A program made the translations under genes and the position numbers. A DNA stretch of 64,000 nt from Zea mays (lineage: Eukaryota; Streptophyta; Magnoliopsida; Poales; Poaceae). The notes below the pieces were generated by a model that made no database searches, was not told the origin of the DNA, and saw only the letters and a list, made by a program, of their open reading frames with translations. The stretch is from contig NC_050105.1 of NCBI RefSeq assembly GCF_902167145.1, positions 117,321,898 to 117,385,897 on the forward strand, written 5' to 3'. This document shows, piece by piece, positions 22,254-34,247 of this stretch (within the stretch, counting starts at the first letter, position 1; each line of letters begins with the position of its first letter).

Positions 22254-25200
22254 TACCTCTTTGATGAATCCTGCTGCCATTAGCTTGTGGATCTCTTCGC
22301 CTATCACTCTGCGCTTCTCCTCGTCGAATCGGCGCAGAGGCTGCCTGACGGGTCAGGCTCTGGCCCGAATATCCAGCGAGTGCCCGACGACATCCCTCGG
22401 TATGCCGGGCATGTCCGAGGGACTCCACGCAAAGACGTCGGCGTTTGCGCGGAGAAAGTCGACGAGCACTGCTTCCTATTTGGGGTCGAGCCCGGAACCG
22501 ATCCGGATCTGCTTGGAGGTGTCGCCACTGGGGTCGAGAGGGACGGCCTTAACCGTCTCCGCTGGCTCGAAGTTGCCGGCTTGACGCTTCGCGTCTGGCA
22601 CCTCTTTGGAGAGGTTCTCCAGGTCGGCGATGAGGGCCTCGGACTCGGCGAGGGCCTCAGCGTACTCCACGCACTCCACGTCGCATTCGAACGCGTGTTT
22701 GTACGTGGGGCCGACGGTGATGACCCCGTTGGGGCCCGGCATCTTGAGCTTCAGGTAGGTGTAGTTGGGGACGGCCATGAACTTCGCGTAGCATGGCCTC
22801 CCCAGTACCGCGTGGTAGGTTCCTCGGAACCCGACCACCTCGAACGTCAAGGTCTCCCTTCGGAAGTTGGAGGGCGTTCCGAAGCAGACGGGAAGGTTGA
22901 GTCGTCCGAGGGGCTGGACGCGCTTCCCAGGGATGATCCCGTGGAAGGGCGCAGCGCCTGCTCGGACGGAGGACAGATCGACGCGCAGGAGCCTGAGGGT
23001 CTCGGCGTAGATGATGTTGAGGCAGCTGCCCCCGTCCATCAAGACCTTGGTGAGCCTGACGTCGCCGATGATGGGGTCGACGACGAGCGGGTATTTTCCC
23101 CGGGCTCGGCACGTGGTCGGGGTGGTCAGCTTGGTCGAAGGTGATGGGCTCGTCGGACCAGTCTAGGTAGACTGGCGCCGCCACCTTCACCGAGCAGACC
23201 TCCCGGCGCTCTTGCTTGCGATGCCGAGCCGAGGCATTCGCCACATGCCCATCGTAGATCATGAAGCAGTCGCGGACCTCGGGAAACTCTCCTGCTTGGT
23301 GATCTTCCTTTTTGTCGTCGTCGTGGGCCCTGCCACCCTCGGCGGGTGGCCCGGCCCTGTGGAAGTGGCGCCGAAGCATGACGCACTCCTCGAGGGTGTG
23401 CTTGACGGGCCCCTGATGGTAGGGGCACGGCTCCTTGAGCATCTTGTCGAAGAGGTTAGCACCTCCGGGGGGCTTCCGAGGGTTCTTGTACTCGGCGGCG
23501 GCGACAAGGTCCGCGTCGGCGGCATCACGTTTCGATTGCGACTTCTTTTTGCCTTTCTTCTTGGCGCCGCGCGGAGTAGATGCCTCGGGAGCCTCTTCCG
23601 ACGGGCGGCCCTGGGGCTGCTTGTCCTTTCGGAAGATAGCCTCGACCGCCTCCTGGCCAGAGGCGAACTTGGTGGCGATGTCCATCAGCTCGCTCGCCCT
23701 GGTGGGGGTCTTGCGACCCAACTTACTCACCAGGTCACGGCAGGTGGTGCCGGCAAGGAACGCGCCGATGACATCCGAGTCGGTGATGTTGGGCAGCTCG
23801 GTGCGCTGCTTCGAGAATCACCGGATGTAGTCCCGGAGTGACTCTCCCGGCTGTTGCCGGCAGCTTCGGAGGTCCCAGGAATTCCCGGGGCGCACGTACG
23901 TGCCCTGGAAATTGCCGGCGAAGGCTTGGACCAAGTCATCCTAGTTGGAGATCTGCCCCGGAGGTAGGTGCTCCAACCAGGCGCGAGCAGTGTCGAAGAG
24001 GAACAGGGGGAGGTTGCGGATGATGAGGTTGTCGTCGTCCGTTCCACCCAGTTGGCAGGCCAGGCGGTAGTCTGCGAGCCACAGTTCCGGTCTTGTTTCC
24101 CCCGAGTACTTCGTGATAGTAGTCGGGGGTCGGAACCGGGTCGGGAACGGCGCCCGTCGGATGGCCCGACTGAAGGCCTGTGGACCGGGTGGTTCGAGCG
24201 AGGGACTCCGATCCTCCCCGCTGTCATAGCGTCCCCCACGCCTGGGGTGGTAGCCTCGGCGCACCCTCTCGTCGAGGCGGGCCCGATGGTCACGACGATG
24301 GTGCTCGTTCCCGAGGTGGCCCGGGGCTGCAGGCGCGGTGTTGCGCGTGCGCCCGGTGTAGACCGAGGCTTCCCGCATGAATCGGGAAGTCGCGGCATGA
24401 GGTTCCGAGGGGTATCCCTGCCTTCGGGAGGCAGAGCTCTCGGCCCGTCGAACCGCAGCGCCTTCCAGGAGATTCTTGAGCTCTCCCTGGATTCGCCGAC
24501 CCTCGGTGGTTGATGGCTCCGGCATCGCGCGGAGGAGCATCGCTGCGGCTGCCAGGTTCTGACCGACCCCGCTGGATGCGGGTGGCGGTCTGACCCTGAC
24601 GTCGTTGGTGACGCGGTGCTGGAAACCTTGGGGCAGGTGACGCATTTCTCCGGCCGGGGGTTGGCCCGCCCATACCTGCCCGACGTCCCGACGGATCGGC
24701 TCAAGCGCTCCTGCTCCCTCGTCGAGCCTGGCCTGCGCCCCGCGGACTTGCTCGAGCTGTGGGTCGTGACCCCCCGCCGGAACGGGGACCACAGCTAGCT
24801 CCCGCGGGATGTCGGCGCGAGGCATCGGCCTAGGAGGATCACCGTCCTCCGGCATGCCGAGATGGTTGCCTTCGGAGGGATCCCCTAGCTCGACGTGGAA
24901 ACATTCGCGGCTTGGGCCACAGTCCTCGTCGTCAAGGCTGCGGCTACCGTCGGAACAGTCGGAGAGGCAGTAGTCACATGCGGTCATAAAGTCCCGCATG
25001 GCACTGGGGCTGCCAAATCCGGAGAAATCCCAACAGATGCTGGGGTCATCGTCTTCCTCGGACCCAGAGGGCCCGTAGGTCGAGACGTCCGTCAACCGGT
25101 CCCAAGGCGACCGCATACGAAACCCCAGAGGGGTTGCACTCACCTCAACGAGAGCGCCCGCCAAAGCAAGGTCGCTAGGCGGGTTGAGGCCGAGTCGAAA

Positions 25201-25725
25201 TGACGTAAGATGGGAATCAGTCGGTACCTTTTGGTCGACGAGGAGCGACATAGTCACGTCGGGGACTGGTTGCACCGTCGTCTCAGGTACGAGGGCGACG
25301 TCCTGGAAGCTCTCCGCGAGCGCGCTGGCGTCGTCCACTTGCTCGGGATTGGTGTGTCGCGGGGGGACGGCGCTCGCCTTCGTCTCAAATGCAAGGTCGA
25401 CGCCTGACGCGCCCCCCGTTGGGGCGCTGGGGACGTCGATTCGCTCGACAGCCGACGAAGCGCGGCCTCCCGCTTGGCCTTGGTTGCCCCGCCTCCTCCT
25501 CCGTTGGCGGGGGAGAGGACGGGGCGAGCTCGAATGTTGTTCTTCCACCACGCGGGGAAGATGTCGTTGATTCCGCCGCCGGCGGGCGGGTTGTCGGCCG
25601 CCATTGTCGTTGTCGCGCGGCGGTGGAAGGAGTATCATGTCGTAGCTGCCGTCGAAGGACATGAACTCAAGACTCCCGAAACGGAGCACCGTCCTGGGCC
25701 GGAGAAGTTGCTGGAGACTGCCCAT
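22254..25725 (-). pseudogene. gag: Gag-protease and start of RT of gypsy element 2
   Basis: The start is ATG 25723-25725, about 40 nt after the primer site. The frame holds a long gag (PPGQIS, CPYHQGPVKHTLEEC zinc-knuckle-like, about residues 750-765) and a protease-like region (MMDGGSCLNIIY). Breaks: TAG at 23941-23943 (from TGG), a one-base insertion near 23097 (TATTTTCC against TATTTCC in copy A), TAG at 22476-22478 and TGA at 22353-22355. The last two are in exactly the same codons as in element A. RT is replaced by unrelated sequence at 22254. Confidence 0.88.
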
Positions 25726-25765
25726 CTGGAGCTTGACGGGAAGCTGTTCGTCAGCACGCAGCAGG

Positions 25766-25783
25766 CCCCTACCTGGCGCGCCA
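25766..25783 (-). promoter_or_regulatory. Primer-binding site of gypsy element 2
   Basis: TGGCGCGCCAGGTAGGGG on the minus strand, two bases from the LTR end. It is identical to the site in element A. Confidence 0.82.
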
Positions 25784-25785
25784 AC

Positions 25786-27290
25786 TGTCGGCGTTTCGAG
25801 ACCGGGGGGTCCTTAAGCCGACGAGTGAGTGTGCCGCGTGCCCCAGCCCAGATGGGTCGAGCGCGTGGGCGAGCGCGAAGGGGGAGAGCGAGGTGGCCGG
25901 AGACGGGCGTGAGAGAGGTGGAAATCCCGCGGCCTTCGTGTTCGTCCCGCGCCCAGGTCGGGTGCGCTTGCAGTAGGGGGTTACAAGCGTCCACGCGGGT
26001 GAGGGAAGCGAGCGGCCCCAAGAGAGCGCCTGTCCCGTCCTCGTCCCCGCGCGGCCAACCTTCTCTAAGAAGGCCCTGGTCCTTCCTTTTATAGGCGTAA
26101 GGAGAGGATCCAGGTGTACAATGGGGGTGTAGCAGAGTGCTACGTGTCTAGCAGAGGGAGAGCTAGCGCCCTAAGTACATGCCAATGTGGCAGCCGGAGA
26201 GATCTTGGCACCCTGCTGGTGTGATGTCGTGGCTGTCGGAGGAGCAACGGAGCCTGGCGGAGGGACAGCTGTCGGAGCGGTTGAGTCCTTGCTGACGTCC
26301 CCCTGCTTCCGTAAGGGAGCTGAGAGCCGCCGTCGTCACAGGGCTAGCGGGGCGCCATCATTGCCTATCTGGCGGAGCGAGCCAGATGGGACACCGGTCT
26401 TGTTCTCTACGGCCCGAGTCGGCTCGGGGCAGGGTGATGATGGCGCTTCCTGTTGACGTGGCGGGCCTGTGCCCTAGGTCGGGCGACGTGGAGGCTCCTC
26501 CGAAGCTGAGGTCGAGTCTGTCTTCCATGGCCGAGGCCGAGCCCGAGCCCCTGGGTCGGGCGAGGCGGAGATTGTTCGGCAGAGGCCTGGGCGGAGTCCG
26601 AGCCCTGGGGTCGGGCGAAGCGGAGTTCGTCGTCTTCTGGGGCTTAGCCCGTGTCCGAGCCCTGGGTCGGGCGGAGCGGAGTTCGCCGTCTTCCGGGGCT
26701 TAGCCCGAGTCCGAGCCCTGGGTCGGGCGGAGCGGAGTTCGCTGTCTTCCGGGGCTTAGCCCGAGTCCGAGCCCTGGGTCGGGCAGAGCGGAGTTTCCTA
26801 TGGCGCCTTTGGCAGGGCCTGACTGCCTGTCAATCTCACTCTGTCAAGTGGCACTGCAGTCGGAGTGGCGCAGGCGGCGCTGTCCTTCTGTCAGACCGGT
26901 CAGTGGAGCGGCGAAGTGACGGCGGTCACTTCGGCTCTGCCGGGGGGCGCGCGTCAGGATAAAGGTGTCAGGCCACCTTTGCGTTAAATGCTCCTGCGAC
27001 TCGGTCGGTCGGTGCGGCGATTTAGTCAGGGTTGCTTCTGAGAGAAGGCAAGGCCTCGGGCGAGCCAGAGATGTGTCCGCCGTTAAAGGGGGGCCTCGGG
27101 CGAGACGGAAATCCCTCGGGGTCGGCTGCCCTTGCCCGAGGCTAAGCTCGGGCGAGGCGTGATCGAGTCGCTCGTATGGACTGATCCCTGACTTAATCGC
27201 ACCCATCAGGCCTCTCCAGCTTTATGCTGATGGGGGTTACCAGCTGAGAATTAGGCGTCTTGAGGGTACCCCTAATTATGGTCCCCGACA
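25786..27290 (-). repeat. 5' LTR of gypsy element 2 (1,505 bp)
   Basis: Same ends as the 3' LTR. The tandem array has four units (about 26595-26795) against eight in its partner, which accounts for the 225-bp length difference. Few other differences are visible, suggesting a recent insertion with later loss or gain of repeat units. Confidence 0.92.
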
Positions 27291-27330
27291 AGCCTCGTGT
27301 CTTTAGGTGACAAATTATAGCACAAGTGAC

Positions 27331-28423
27331 TGTCGGAGAGGGAATTCTCCGGCCGGATGGCGGAGTGCACCCGCCCTAAATCCTAAGATGAGGAAGGGGC
27401 TTAAGCGTTTTGCCTGTCTTGCTAAGCGAACATCAAGCACATGAACACGCGAGAGTTTAGAGTGGTTCGGGCCGCCGGAGCGTAACACCCTACTCCACTG
27501 TATGTTGGATTGCTGTGGAAGCTTTGAGAATTGAGAGTCCGAGTTGGGTCTAAGTCGTAACGTTGCATGCCTCCCTTTTTATAGCTAAGGGGGGCATGTA
27601 CAAGAGTGCTGGGCCCCGACATGTGGGCCTAGGAACATCGCGGAAGTAGTACTTGGAGCTACTAATATTTGCTGCCGGGGTAATCTTCTTGTGCCCTAAC
27701 ACCCGAGATCTGCGTATCCTCGGTGCGCAGGGGGAAGCTTCTCGTACAAGGGATGATGAGCACAGTGCACCGTGCAGCACGGGCGCACTGTTTCGACAAT
27801 GGACTGGACAGGTGCGCCGTCTGCAGGGTGACCCTGGTGCCGCCTGCCAGCGGAGTGGACAAGACGCAATAAATGCTGAGGGGGCACATCGTCTGTCAGC
27901 AGGGTAGACAGGCGTCGCGTCCTTTTCGTAATAAATGCAAAGTCCACGCGGTCTAGGGGCCTTACGTCAGGCTCCGCCCGCTGGCTTATGTCATGGGCAA
28001 CGAGCCACGTGGCCGCATCGGGTCTCCGCCTGAGCGGGGAGTGCATGCGCAGAGTAAAGGCCGGCTACGTGTCAGCACCGAACCCTTGCTCATGCCAGGG
28101 TTTCCCCTGTCCCGGGACCTTGTTGCGGCCCGGACCTTACTCGGAGGGATCTGGACCCCATCCAAGGGACCTGGCACACTTACTCGGGAGTCCCGGGCCA
28201 CAATCGGGGGTTCGGGTTCTGCGTACAGGGGTCCGGCGCTCCCTCGCGGAGGTCCGGCTCGGCTGATACATCCTGGATGTATCATCTTTCCTTGCCATAT
28301 GGTGCCCTTTGATCTGCCCATGTGGTGGGGACGAGCGCTGTTAACCGTGTGGCCAAGGAACAGCGTACGGGCACCGCGTCTTCATGCTGTAGTAAGGGGT
28401 ACCCCTGATTCAGGGTACCGACA
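27331..28423 (-). repeat. 3' LTR of gypsy element 3 (1,093 bp)
   Basis: It runs from TGTCGGAGAGGGAATTC to GGGTACCGACA. Its partner begins TGTTGG, one difference in the terminal motif. A TATA-like TATAAAAAGG is on the minus strand at about 27575-27584. Confidence 0.92.
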
Positions 28424-28821
28424 GTGGCCCCCAGGCCCGCCTCAGGGGAGGATGCGAGCCTGCAGGTGGGGCCAAAGTTTGACTGGTGATTGGCTCGCTG
28501 CTCCTGCGTGCCCGTTGATGCAATTACTGCTGGCCCGCCCATGGTCACGCCGACTACCACGCCTGTCCCCGCGGCTGACTGGCCCGTGACCTCCGCGCTT
28601 AATGCCTTCGTTGGGCCATGCGCGGGGTGCCTCGAGTCGCTGCATTGGTTTTGAAAATTTATCTTCTCAGCCTTCTGCGACGGCCTCGAGGAGGCGCGGT
28701 ATTGGCGCGAGCGGCGGTGCGACTTTTCTGCACCCAGAAACCGGCGCGCCGGGTGCATGTCATCTGGGCCTGGGCCCCCATGCCAGAGGTTGGACCACCG
28801 GTCGAAGCCAAGGGGGCGCAC

Positions 28822-29040
28822 AACCGTGGGGCGGTTGCACGCTCCTTGTGCGGCGGTTCACCTCCTTGACCGTTGGTTGCGGTGAAGATGGAAGGGAGAA
28901 TAACCGCAGGGCGGTTGCACGCTCCTTGTGCGGCGGTTCGCCTTCTTGACCGCTGGTTGCGGCGAAGATGGAAGGGCATATAACCGCAGGGCGGTTGCAC
29001 GCTCCCTGTGCGACAATTCGCCTTCTTCGCGCTTCGGGCC
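28822..29040. repeat. Three 80-bp tandem units upstream of the antisense ORF
   Basis: Units start at 28822, 28902 and 28982 with AACCG(C/T)(A/G)GGGCGGTTGCAC and contain TTGACCG(C/T)TGGTTGCGG. They end about 110 bp before the antisense TATA box. A single related unit (AACCGCTGGGCGGTTG, about 20684) precedes the antisense module of element 2. Confidence 0.82.
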
Positions 29041-29151
29041 AGCTTGTATGACATGTGGGGCCTGGCCCCCATGTCATAGGATAGGAACCCTGGTGCGCAT
29101 CGGGGGAGAACTTACCCGTGACGCTTCGGGGCGCGAGCGAGGAAATCTGCA

Positions 29152-29749
29152 TTTAAAAAGGGGGTTCACCCTTCGAGTAGCTGCCATGTCTTGCTTCTCT
29201 CCCACTCGCGGCGCCCTTCCGCCTTCGAGCTCTCTGCGCCCCTTTGCCTTCAAGGTTCCTGCTTTGCATCGCCATAGTTTACCATGGTCTTGTGACTTCA
29301 TCCCGAGCGCGCACAGACTGAGTGAGTGCTCGAAATGGTATACCGCCTGCTTGGATGGAATGCGCTGGTATTTGCCGGGAGGACTTGTGCTGGGGTCTCT
29401 CCTTTCGGTGACCTTTTCGCCGAAGAGTTTGTGTTCTTTGTTTCCAAACTCCCAGCGGGTCGGTCCCGTCGATCCCATCTTTCTTCGTGCAGTTGTTGGA
29501 GGGGCCTGGCCCCTGGGCTCTACCTGTGGTGTCCTGTTTCATTCTTCAAGCGGCCATCGTCGCCTACTTCCGCGGGATGTCCGTGGAGGCGACACTTTTT
29601 CCCGCTTCTTCCTCCAACATTCAGGGGGAAGGATGATTACCAGCCTCATGGAGGTGGGCAGCGGGCTGAGCCACGGCTCCATCCTACGCGCCCCCAGTAA
29701 CTTGGGGTGGGAAGCGAGCCGTGCTGCGGCTCCATCTCTTTGGCTTTGA
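29152..29749 (+). CDS. Candidate antisense ORF of gypsy element 3 with its own TATA box
   Basis: TTTAAAAAGG at 29152 is followed 34 bp later by ATG 29186 and a 187-codon frame to 29749 (start MSCFSPTRGALPPSSS, later RMITSLMEVGSGLSHG). It is antisense to gag-pol. The layout and some motifs (MSxxS start, K/RM-V/I-TS, repeated GAGCCGxGCTGCGGC downstream) match element 2. There are no membrane segments or domains I recognise. It could be a Tat-lineage antisense extra ORF, or an open frame by chance. Confidence 0.5.
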
Positions 29750-31218
29750 TGGCTTTGGTGCCGCCTCCGACGCTGTCTCCCACCGCTGATCTGGGCGTGG
29801 CTGCCCGTCCACTACACGGGTGACGGTCGCGCCGTGCGCAAGTCCGCCACATCCGTGGCGTCCCCCGCGCTGCCGGCCGCACTGTTCCGACGCCGTCCGG
29901 GGGGTCGTACAAGGCGTCGTACGCCATGGAGGTGGCGGCCACATTCTTGGATGGTCTTGTCCTCACCCCCGTAGGAGGACGGGAGCGAGGACCTCTTCGT
30001 GCGTACTGTGATGGCCGCCGTTGCCGGCAAGCCACTAGAGCGAAGGTGGCCGCTGTCGCTGGCGAGCCGTTGGTGTAGAGGCAGTCGCTCGGAGTAGAGG
30101 TGGTCGCCACCGCTAGTGAGGCTGCCCGGAGCTAGCTTCCGACGCGACCCTGCTAGTACAGAGTAGTCCATTCCTACAGAGTAGAGATGGAACTAGGGTT
30201 CCGCTTGAAAGCGGATGTAATACTTTTGGTTTTTGTAAGGTACTTTTGAGTACTATTTATCAAGCAATATTAGTACTTATCTGTGTACCACTTGTCCTTG
30301 TTGCGTGTGGTGTAACTGATTCTTCCTTGGTACCTGCCCCCCTGGGATGTAGGCTCGGTTTGTCGAGGCTGCAGACCAGCATACCTAAGAAAGAGTTTGG
30401 CGGTGGTCCCCAGGAGGTAGCCTCGACTGGGACCTGGGCCTGCACACCGCTTCGGCTAGGGAGCGTTAGTAGTACACCCACAGGACCCGTCATCTGACAC
30501 TAGGCATCCTTTGATACATGCTCGGGACCTGCAGGGTCTAGTCTGGGAGGCCAAGTTGTGCGTCCGTACCCCATGGATGGTGGTTCTAGGTACTAGTACA
30601 CTTGTCGCAGAGTGGTGGAGTGTGCAGGCCCACGGTACGGAACCAGGCTCAGCGGCTACATGGGCTCCGGACCACCCCAGGAGACAAATGTCCATTCTCT
30701 AGTTCCAGACCCCAGGTTGTCGGACCCACAGGACTTATAGCTCCAAATACTAGGTACCCGTCACGGAGTGGTGGAGTGTGCAGGCTTTCGGGTACGGAAC
30801 CAGGCTAAGCGGCCACACATGCTCCAGACCACCCCATGGAACGGGGTCCTGTTCTCCAGAGCCGGCTCCCAGGCTATCGGGCCCTCCTGCTTTCGCAGAG
30901 AGGTCCTAAACTGCAATCTTGGCTGTTCAATTCGGAAGTCATTATGTCTGATGGAAAGGGAACTGTTCGGGTGGGTTAGATAAAATAATATAATATCTGA
31001 AAAACTGCAAGGTAAGACCATGGAGTAGTAAGATGAAACTATCATAGGGGCACATCTGAGGGGGTAATTCTTTTATTTATAACTTATCATGCATGGGTGC
31101 AGACCAACAGGCCGGGTTTATGGGGACGGACCTCACCGGGTTGGCATACACGTATGCGTTACCTAGTTACAAAAGGGAAACAAATTCAACCCCTCAGACT
31201 TGCTCCTATGGATAGAAC

Positions 31219-31590
31219 TTACAGAGATGCTCTAGCACCAGGGGGAGGCACTCCTTCAGTCGTAGCTAGACGGTCACCCTCGGGTTGGCGTATTCCCGTT
31301 ACCTTGAAGGGTCCTTCCCAGCTGGGGGAGAGTTGCGGAGCCCTTCTTGGTTTGGTACTTGCCGTAGGACTAGGTCCCGACCCTGGGTTCCCATCTGCGT
31401 TTGACGAGAGAGCCCTCATCTTCGGCTGTGGCCATTTCTGCATGAACCTGTCGGAAGTCTGGACCCGTGGGGAGTCCAGAAGGGTTTCCGGGGGAAGGCA
31501 GGCTTCGGCCCCGTAGACGGGGGAGCACGGGGTCCCCCTGGGGGTCCATCTAGTTATCTCCACCGGAGTAGGAGCCTCCGGCGAAGACAT
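31219..31590 (-). pseudogene. Integrase C-terminal fragment of gypsy element 3
   Basis: The frame reads TPCSPVYGAEACLPPETLL, then PSWEGPFKVTGIRQPEGDRL and LATTEGVPPPG. These are typical of the end of Ty3/gypsy integrase (variant of TPFSLVYGAEA and the GPF/Y module). The catalytic core is missing; the fragment is fused near 31550-31565 to the end of gag, marking the large internal deletion. Confidence 0.78.
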
Positions 31591-33100
31591 CCTTCAAGTC
31601 CCCCTCGGGTGACTGATACCCGAGGTCCCGTTCAGCCGCGGCCACCTCGCCGTCGTCGGCCTTTTCTTTGCCAGGTCGGCGACAAGGTGGAGAGTCGTCC
31701 TTGGAAGACTGCTCGCGCCGCTCGCTGACGTGTTTCGTGTGGTCAATGATCTCGCGACACTCTGCGGCGCTGTGGCGACCGTTGGGGTGCACAGGGCATG
31801 AACCGCTGTTACCCCTCTACGGCCGTGGGCGTTTGTTGCGGTCGCCCCGGCCCCCGGTCGCGGCTGCAACGACTAGAGCGGTGGACCGCGACTTCTGGTA
31901 GTCACGGTCCTTCTTCTTTTTCTTCTTATCGTCCCGGGGGACGGCACCCGAGCCACCCGACTGGGCAGCCCCGGTTTGTGGGGCCGAGTGCCATGCACGG
32001 CCCTCAGCGGCTCTGGTGCATTTGTCAGCCAGAGCGAAGAGTGTGGGGACAGTCTCCACGTCATGTGTGGCCAACTTCTCCAACATTTTCTTATCACGTA
32101 CTCCCTATCGGAAGGTCGTGATGATGGAAGCATCGGAAATGCGAGGTATAATACCTCTCACTTTGGTGAAGCGGGAGATGAACGTCCGGAGAGTCTCCCG
32201 GGCTCCTGCCTCACCGCATGGAGGTGGGCCTCCACACCGTGCTGCTGGTAAGCACTAGCGAAGTTCGCAACGAACCGCGCGCAGAGCTCTTCCTAGGAGT
32301 AGATTGACCCTAGGGCGAGGTTCATGAGCCAAGTCCGGGCAGGACCAGACAAGGCGACATGAAAATATGTTGCCATCACAGTGGTGTTCCCACCGGCTGC
32401 TGTGATAGCGGTGATATACACCTGCAGGAACTCCGACGGATTTGACGTTCCGTCGTACTTTTCTGGCAGGTGTGGCCGGAACTTGGGTGGCCATGATGCC
32501 GCGCAGAGATGATCCACGAGAGCGGCGCAACCCACGCCAGCCAAGGGGACACCCGCTTGGGACCAGGTGCCCATTGGGGCCTGCGGTGCTACCGCAGTGA
32601 AGTCTTGATCGAGGTTGTGACCCTCGATGTTTTGGCGGCGCTCGCGCGCCCTTTCCAAAGAGATCCGGGCGTCCTCTCCCGCGCGCCTGAGGTTGAGTTC
32701 GACCCGGAGGTCGTTGGTCTGTGCGCCCCTTACTGAGGGTGAGCGCACAGACGTCGACACCTCATGTTGGCGCCGGGATGACCGTGACCTCGACTTGGTC
32801 GAGGTAGAATGTGCCATGCCGAGCAGCCGGTCGACGTCGTCTTGCCACTGCTTCATGGCCCCTGGTGAGGCCGTGGAGTTTGGAGGGTGTCGCAGCAACT
32901 CTCTGGCTGCTAACAATGCTCCCGGAGCTGCCCTCGACGGAGTCTATGATGTCTGTGCAGCTGTATGCTGTCGTGCAGCGTGCACAGCAGCAGTGCCCGT
33001 CACTGGGCGATTGGGAACCTGCGGCGTGGTAGAAACAACTTCTTCCTCCACTAGGAAATCCGTGGAAGTCTCGGCGGGTGCTCAACGATTTGCACCATCA
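31550..33100 (-). pseudogene. gag: Gag of gypsy element 3
   Basis: Consecutive pieces in one frame and its neighbours give a gag with LPEKYDGTSNPSEFLQVYIT, LSGPARTWLMNL, EELCARFVANF, and a CPVHPNGRHSAAEC zinc-knuckle-like motif near the end. TAG at 32293-32295 (from TGG) and TAG at about 32105 (from CAG) interrupt it, and an upstream stop breaks the 5' part near 32960. Not functional. Confidence 0.8.
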
Positions 33101-33137
33101 TGCTGAGCGAGAAAACCAGCAAAAACCTAATGCCTTG

Positions 33138-33155
33138 GCCCTACCTGGCGCGCCA
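33138..33155 (-). promoter_or_regulatory. Primer-binding site of gypsy element 3
   Basis: TGGCGCGCCAGGTAGGGCC begins two bases after the LTR end on the minus strand. It is nearly identical to that of elements A and 2. Confidence 0.8.
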
Positions 33156-33157
33156 AA

Positions 33158-34247
33158 TGTTGGAGAGGGAATTCTCCGGCCGAGTGGCGGAGTGCACCCG
33201 CCCTAAATCCTAAGATGAGAAAGGGGCTTAAGCGTTTTGCCTGTCTTGCTAAGCGAACATCAAGCACATGAACACGCGAGAGTTTAGAGTGGTTCGGGCT
33301 ACCGGAGCGTAACACCCTACTCCACTGTATGTTGGATTGCTGTGGAAGCTTTGAGAATTGAGAGTCCGAGTTGGGTCTAAGTTGTAACGTTGCATGCCTC
33401 CCCTTTTATAGCTAAGGGGGCATGTACAAGAGTGCTGGGCCCCGACATGTGGGCCCAGGAACATCGCGGAAGTAGTACTTGTAGCTACTAATATTTGCTG
33501 TCGGGGCAATCTTCTTGTGCCCTGACACCCGAGATCTGCGTATCCTCGGCGCGTAGGGGAAGCTTCTCGTACAAGGGATGATGAGCACAGTGCACCGTGC
33601 AGCACGGGCGCACTGTTTCGACAATGGACTGGACAGGTGAGCCGTCTGCAGGGTGACCCTGGCGTCGCCTGCCAGCGGAGTGGACAAGACGCAATAAATG
33701 CTGAGGGGGCACATCGCCTGTCAGCAGGGTGGACAAGAGGCACGTCCTTTCTGTAATAAATGCAGAGTCCGCGCGGTCTAGGGGCCTTACGTCAGGCTCC
33801 GCCCGCTGGCTTATGTCACGGGCAACGAGCCACGTGGCTGCATCGGGTCTGCGCCTGAGCGGGGAGCGCATGCGCAGAGTAAAGCCCGGCTATGTGTCAG
33901 CACCGGACCCTTGCTCATGCTAGGGTTTCCCTGTCCTGGGACCTTGTTGCGGCTCGGACCTTACTCGGAGGGATCTGGACCCCATCCAAGGGACCCCGCA
34001 CGCTTACTCGGGAGTCCCGGGCCACAATCGGGGGTCCGGGTTGTGCGTACAGGGGTCCGGCGCTCCCTCGCGGAGGTCCGGCTCGACTGATAAATCCTGG
34101 ATGTATCATCGTTCCTTGCCATATGGTGCCCTTTGATCTGCCCATGTGGTGGGGACGAGCGCTGTTAACCGTGTGGCCAAGGAACGGCGTACGGGCACCG
34201 CGTCTTCGTGCTGCAGTAAGGGGTACCCCTGATTCAGGGTACCGACA
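33158..34247 (-). repeat. 5' LTR of gypsy element 3 (1,090 bp)
   Basis: It aligns over its whole length with 27331-28423 with scattered substitutions, including the terminal TGTTGG against TGTCGG. It ends GGGTACCGACA, followed by GTGAC. Confidence 0.92.

Larger units (their letters stand above)
17318..27290 (-). mobile_element. Ty3/gypsy element 2, complete ends (TSD AGCCT)
   Basis: Two LTRs (17318-19047 and 25786-27290) bound 9,973 bp, flanked by AGCCT at 17313-17317 and 27291-27295. The order on the minus strand is 5' LTR, primer site, gag, protease, truncated RT, long non-coding 3' region, polypurine tract, 3' LTR. RT is cut at about 22254 and the rest of RT, RNase H and integrase are missing, so the element is defective. 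It is the same family as element A. The LTRs are very similar except for a four-unit difference in the tandem array. Confidence 0.93.
28424..31218. other. Long 3' region of gypsy element 3
   Basis: It contains three 80-bp tandem units (from 28822), the antisense TATA and ORF module (29152-29749), and two imperfect repeats of about 160 bp around AGTGGTGGAGTGTGCAGGC (30610 and 30768). No pol domain is seen. A plus-strand splice-like or polyadenylation signal was not identified. Confidence 0.7.
27331..34247 (-). mobile_element. Ty3/gypsy element 3, deletion derivative (TSD GTGAC)
   Basis: LTRs at 27331-28423 and 33158-34247 bound 6,917 bp, flanked by GTGAC at 27326-27330 and 34248-34252. The minus-strand order is 5' LTR, primer site, gag, a short integrase C-terminal piece, a long 3' region, polypurine tract (GGCCTGGGGGCCAC) and 3' LTR. 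Protease, RT, RNase H and most of integrase are absent. Its primer site and 3' region architecture are like element 2, but the LTRs are a different family. Confidence 0.93.

Noticed and set aside
28618..31590. Several plus- and minus-strand ORFs of 80-180 codons in the 3' region of gypsy element 3, other than the antisense ORF
   Set aside because: They overlap one another in GC-rich repeat DNA without shared motifs in element 2.
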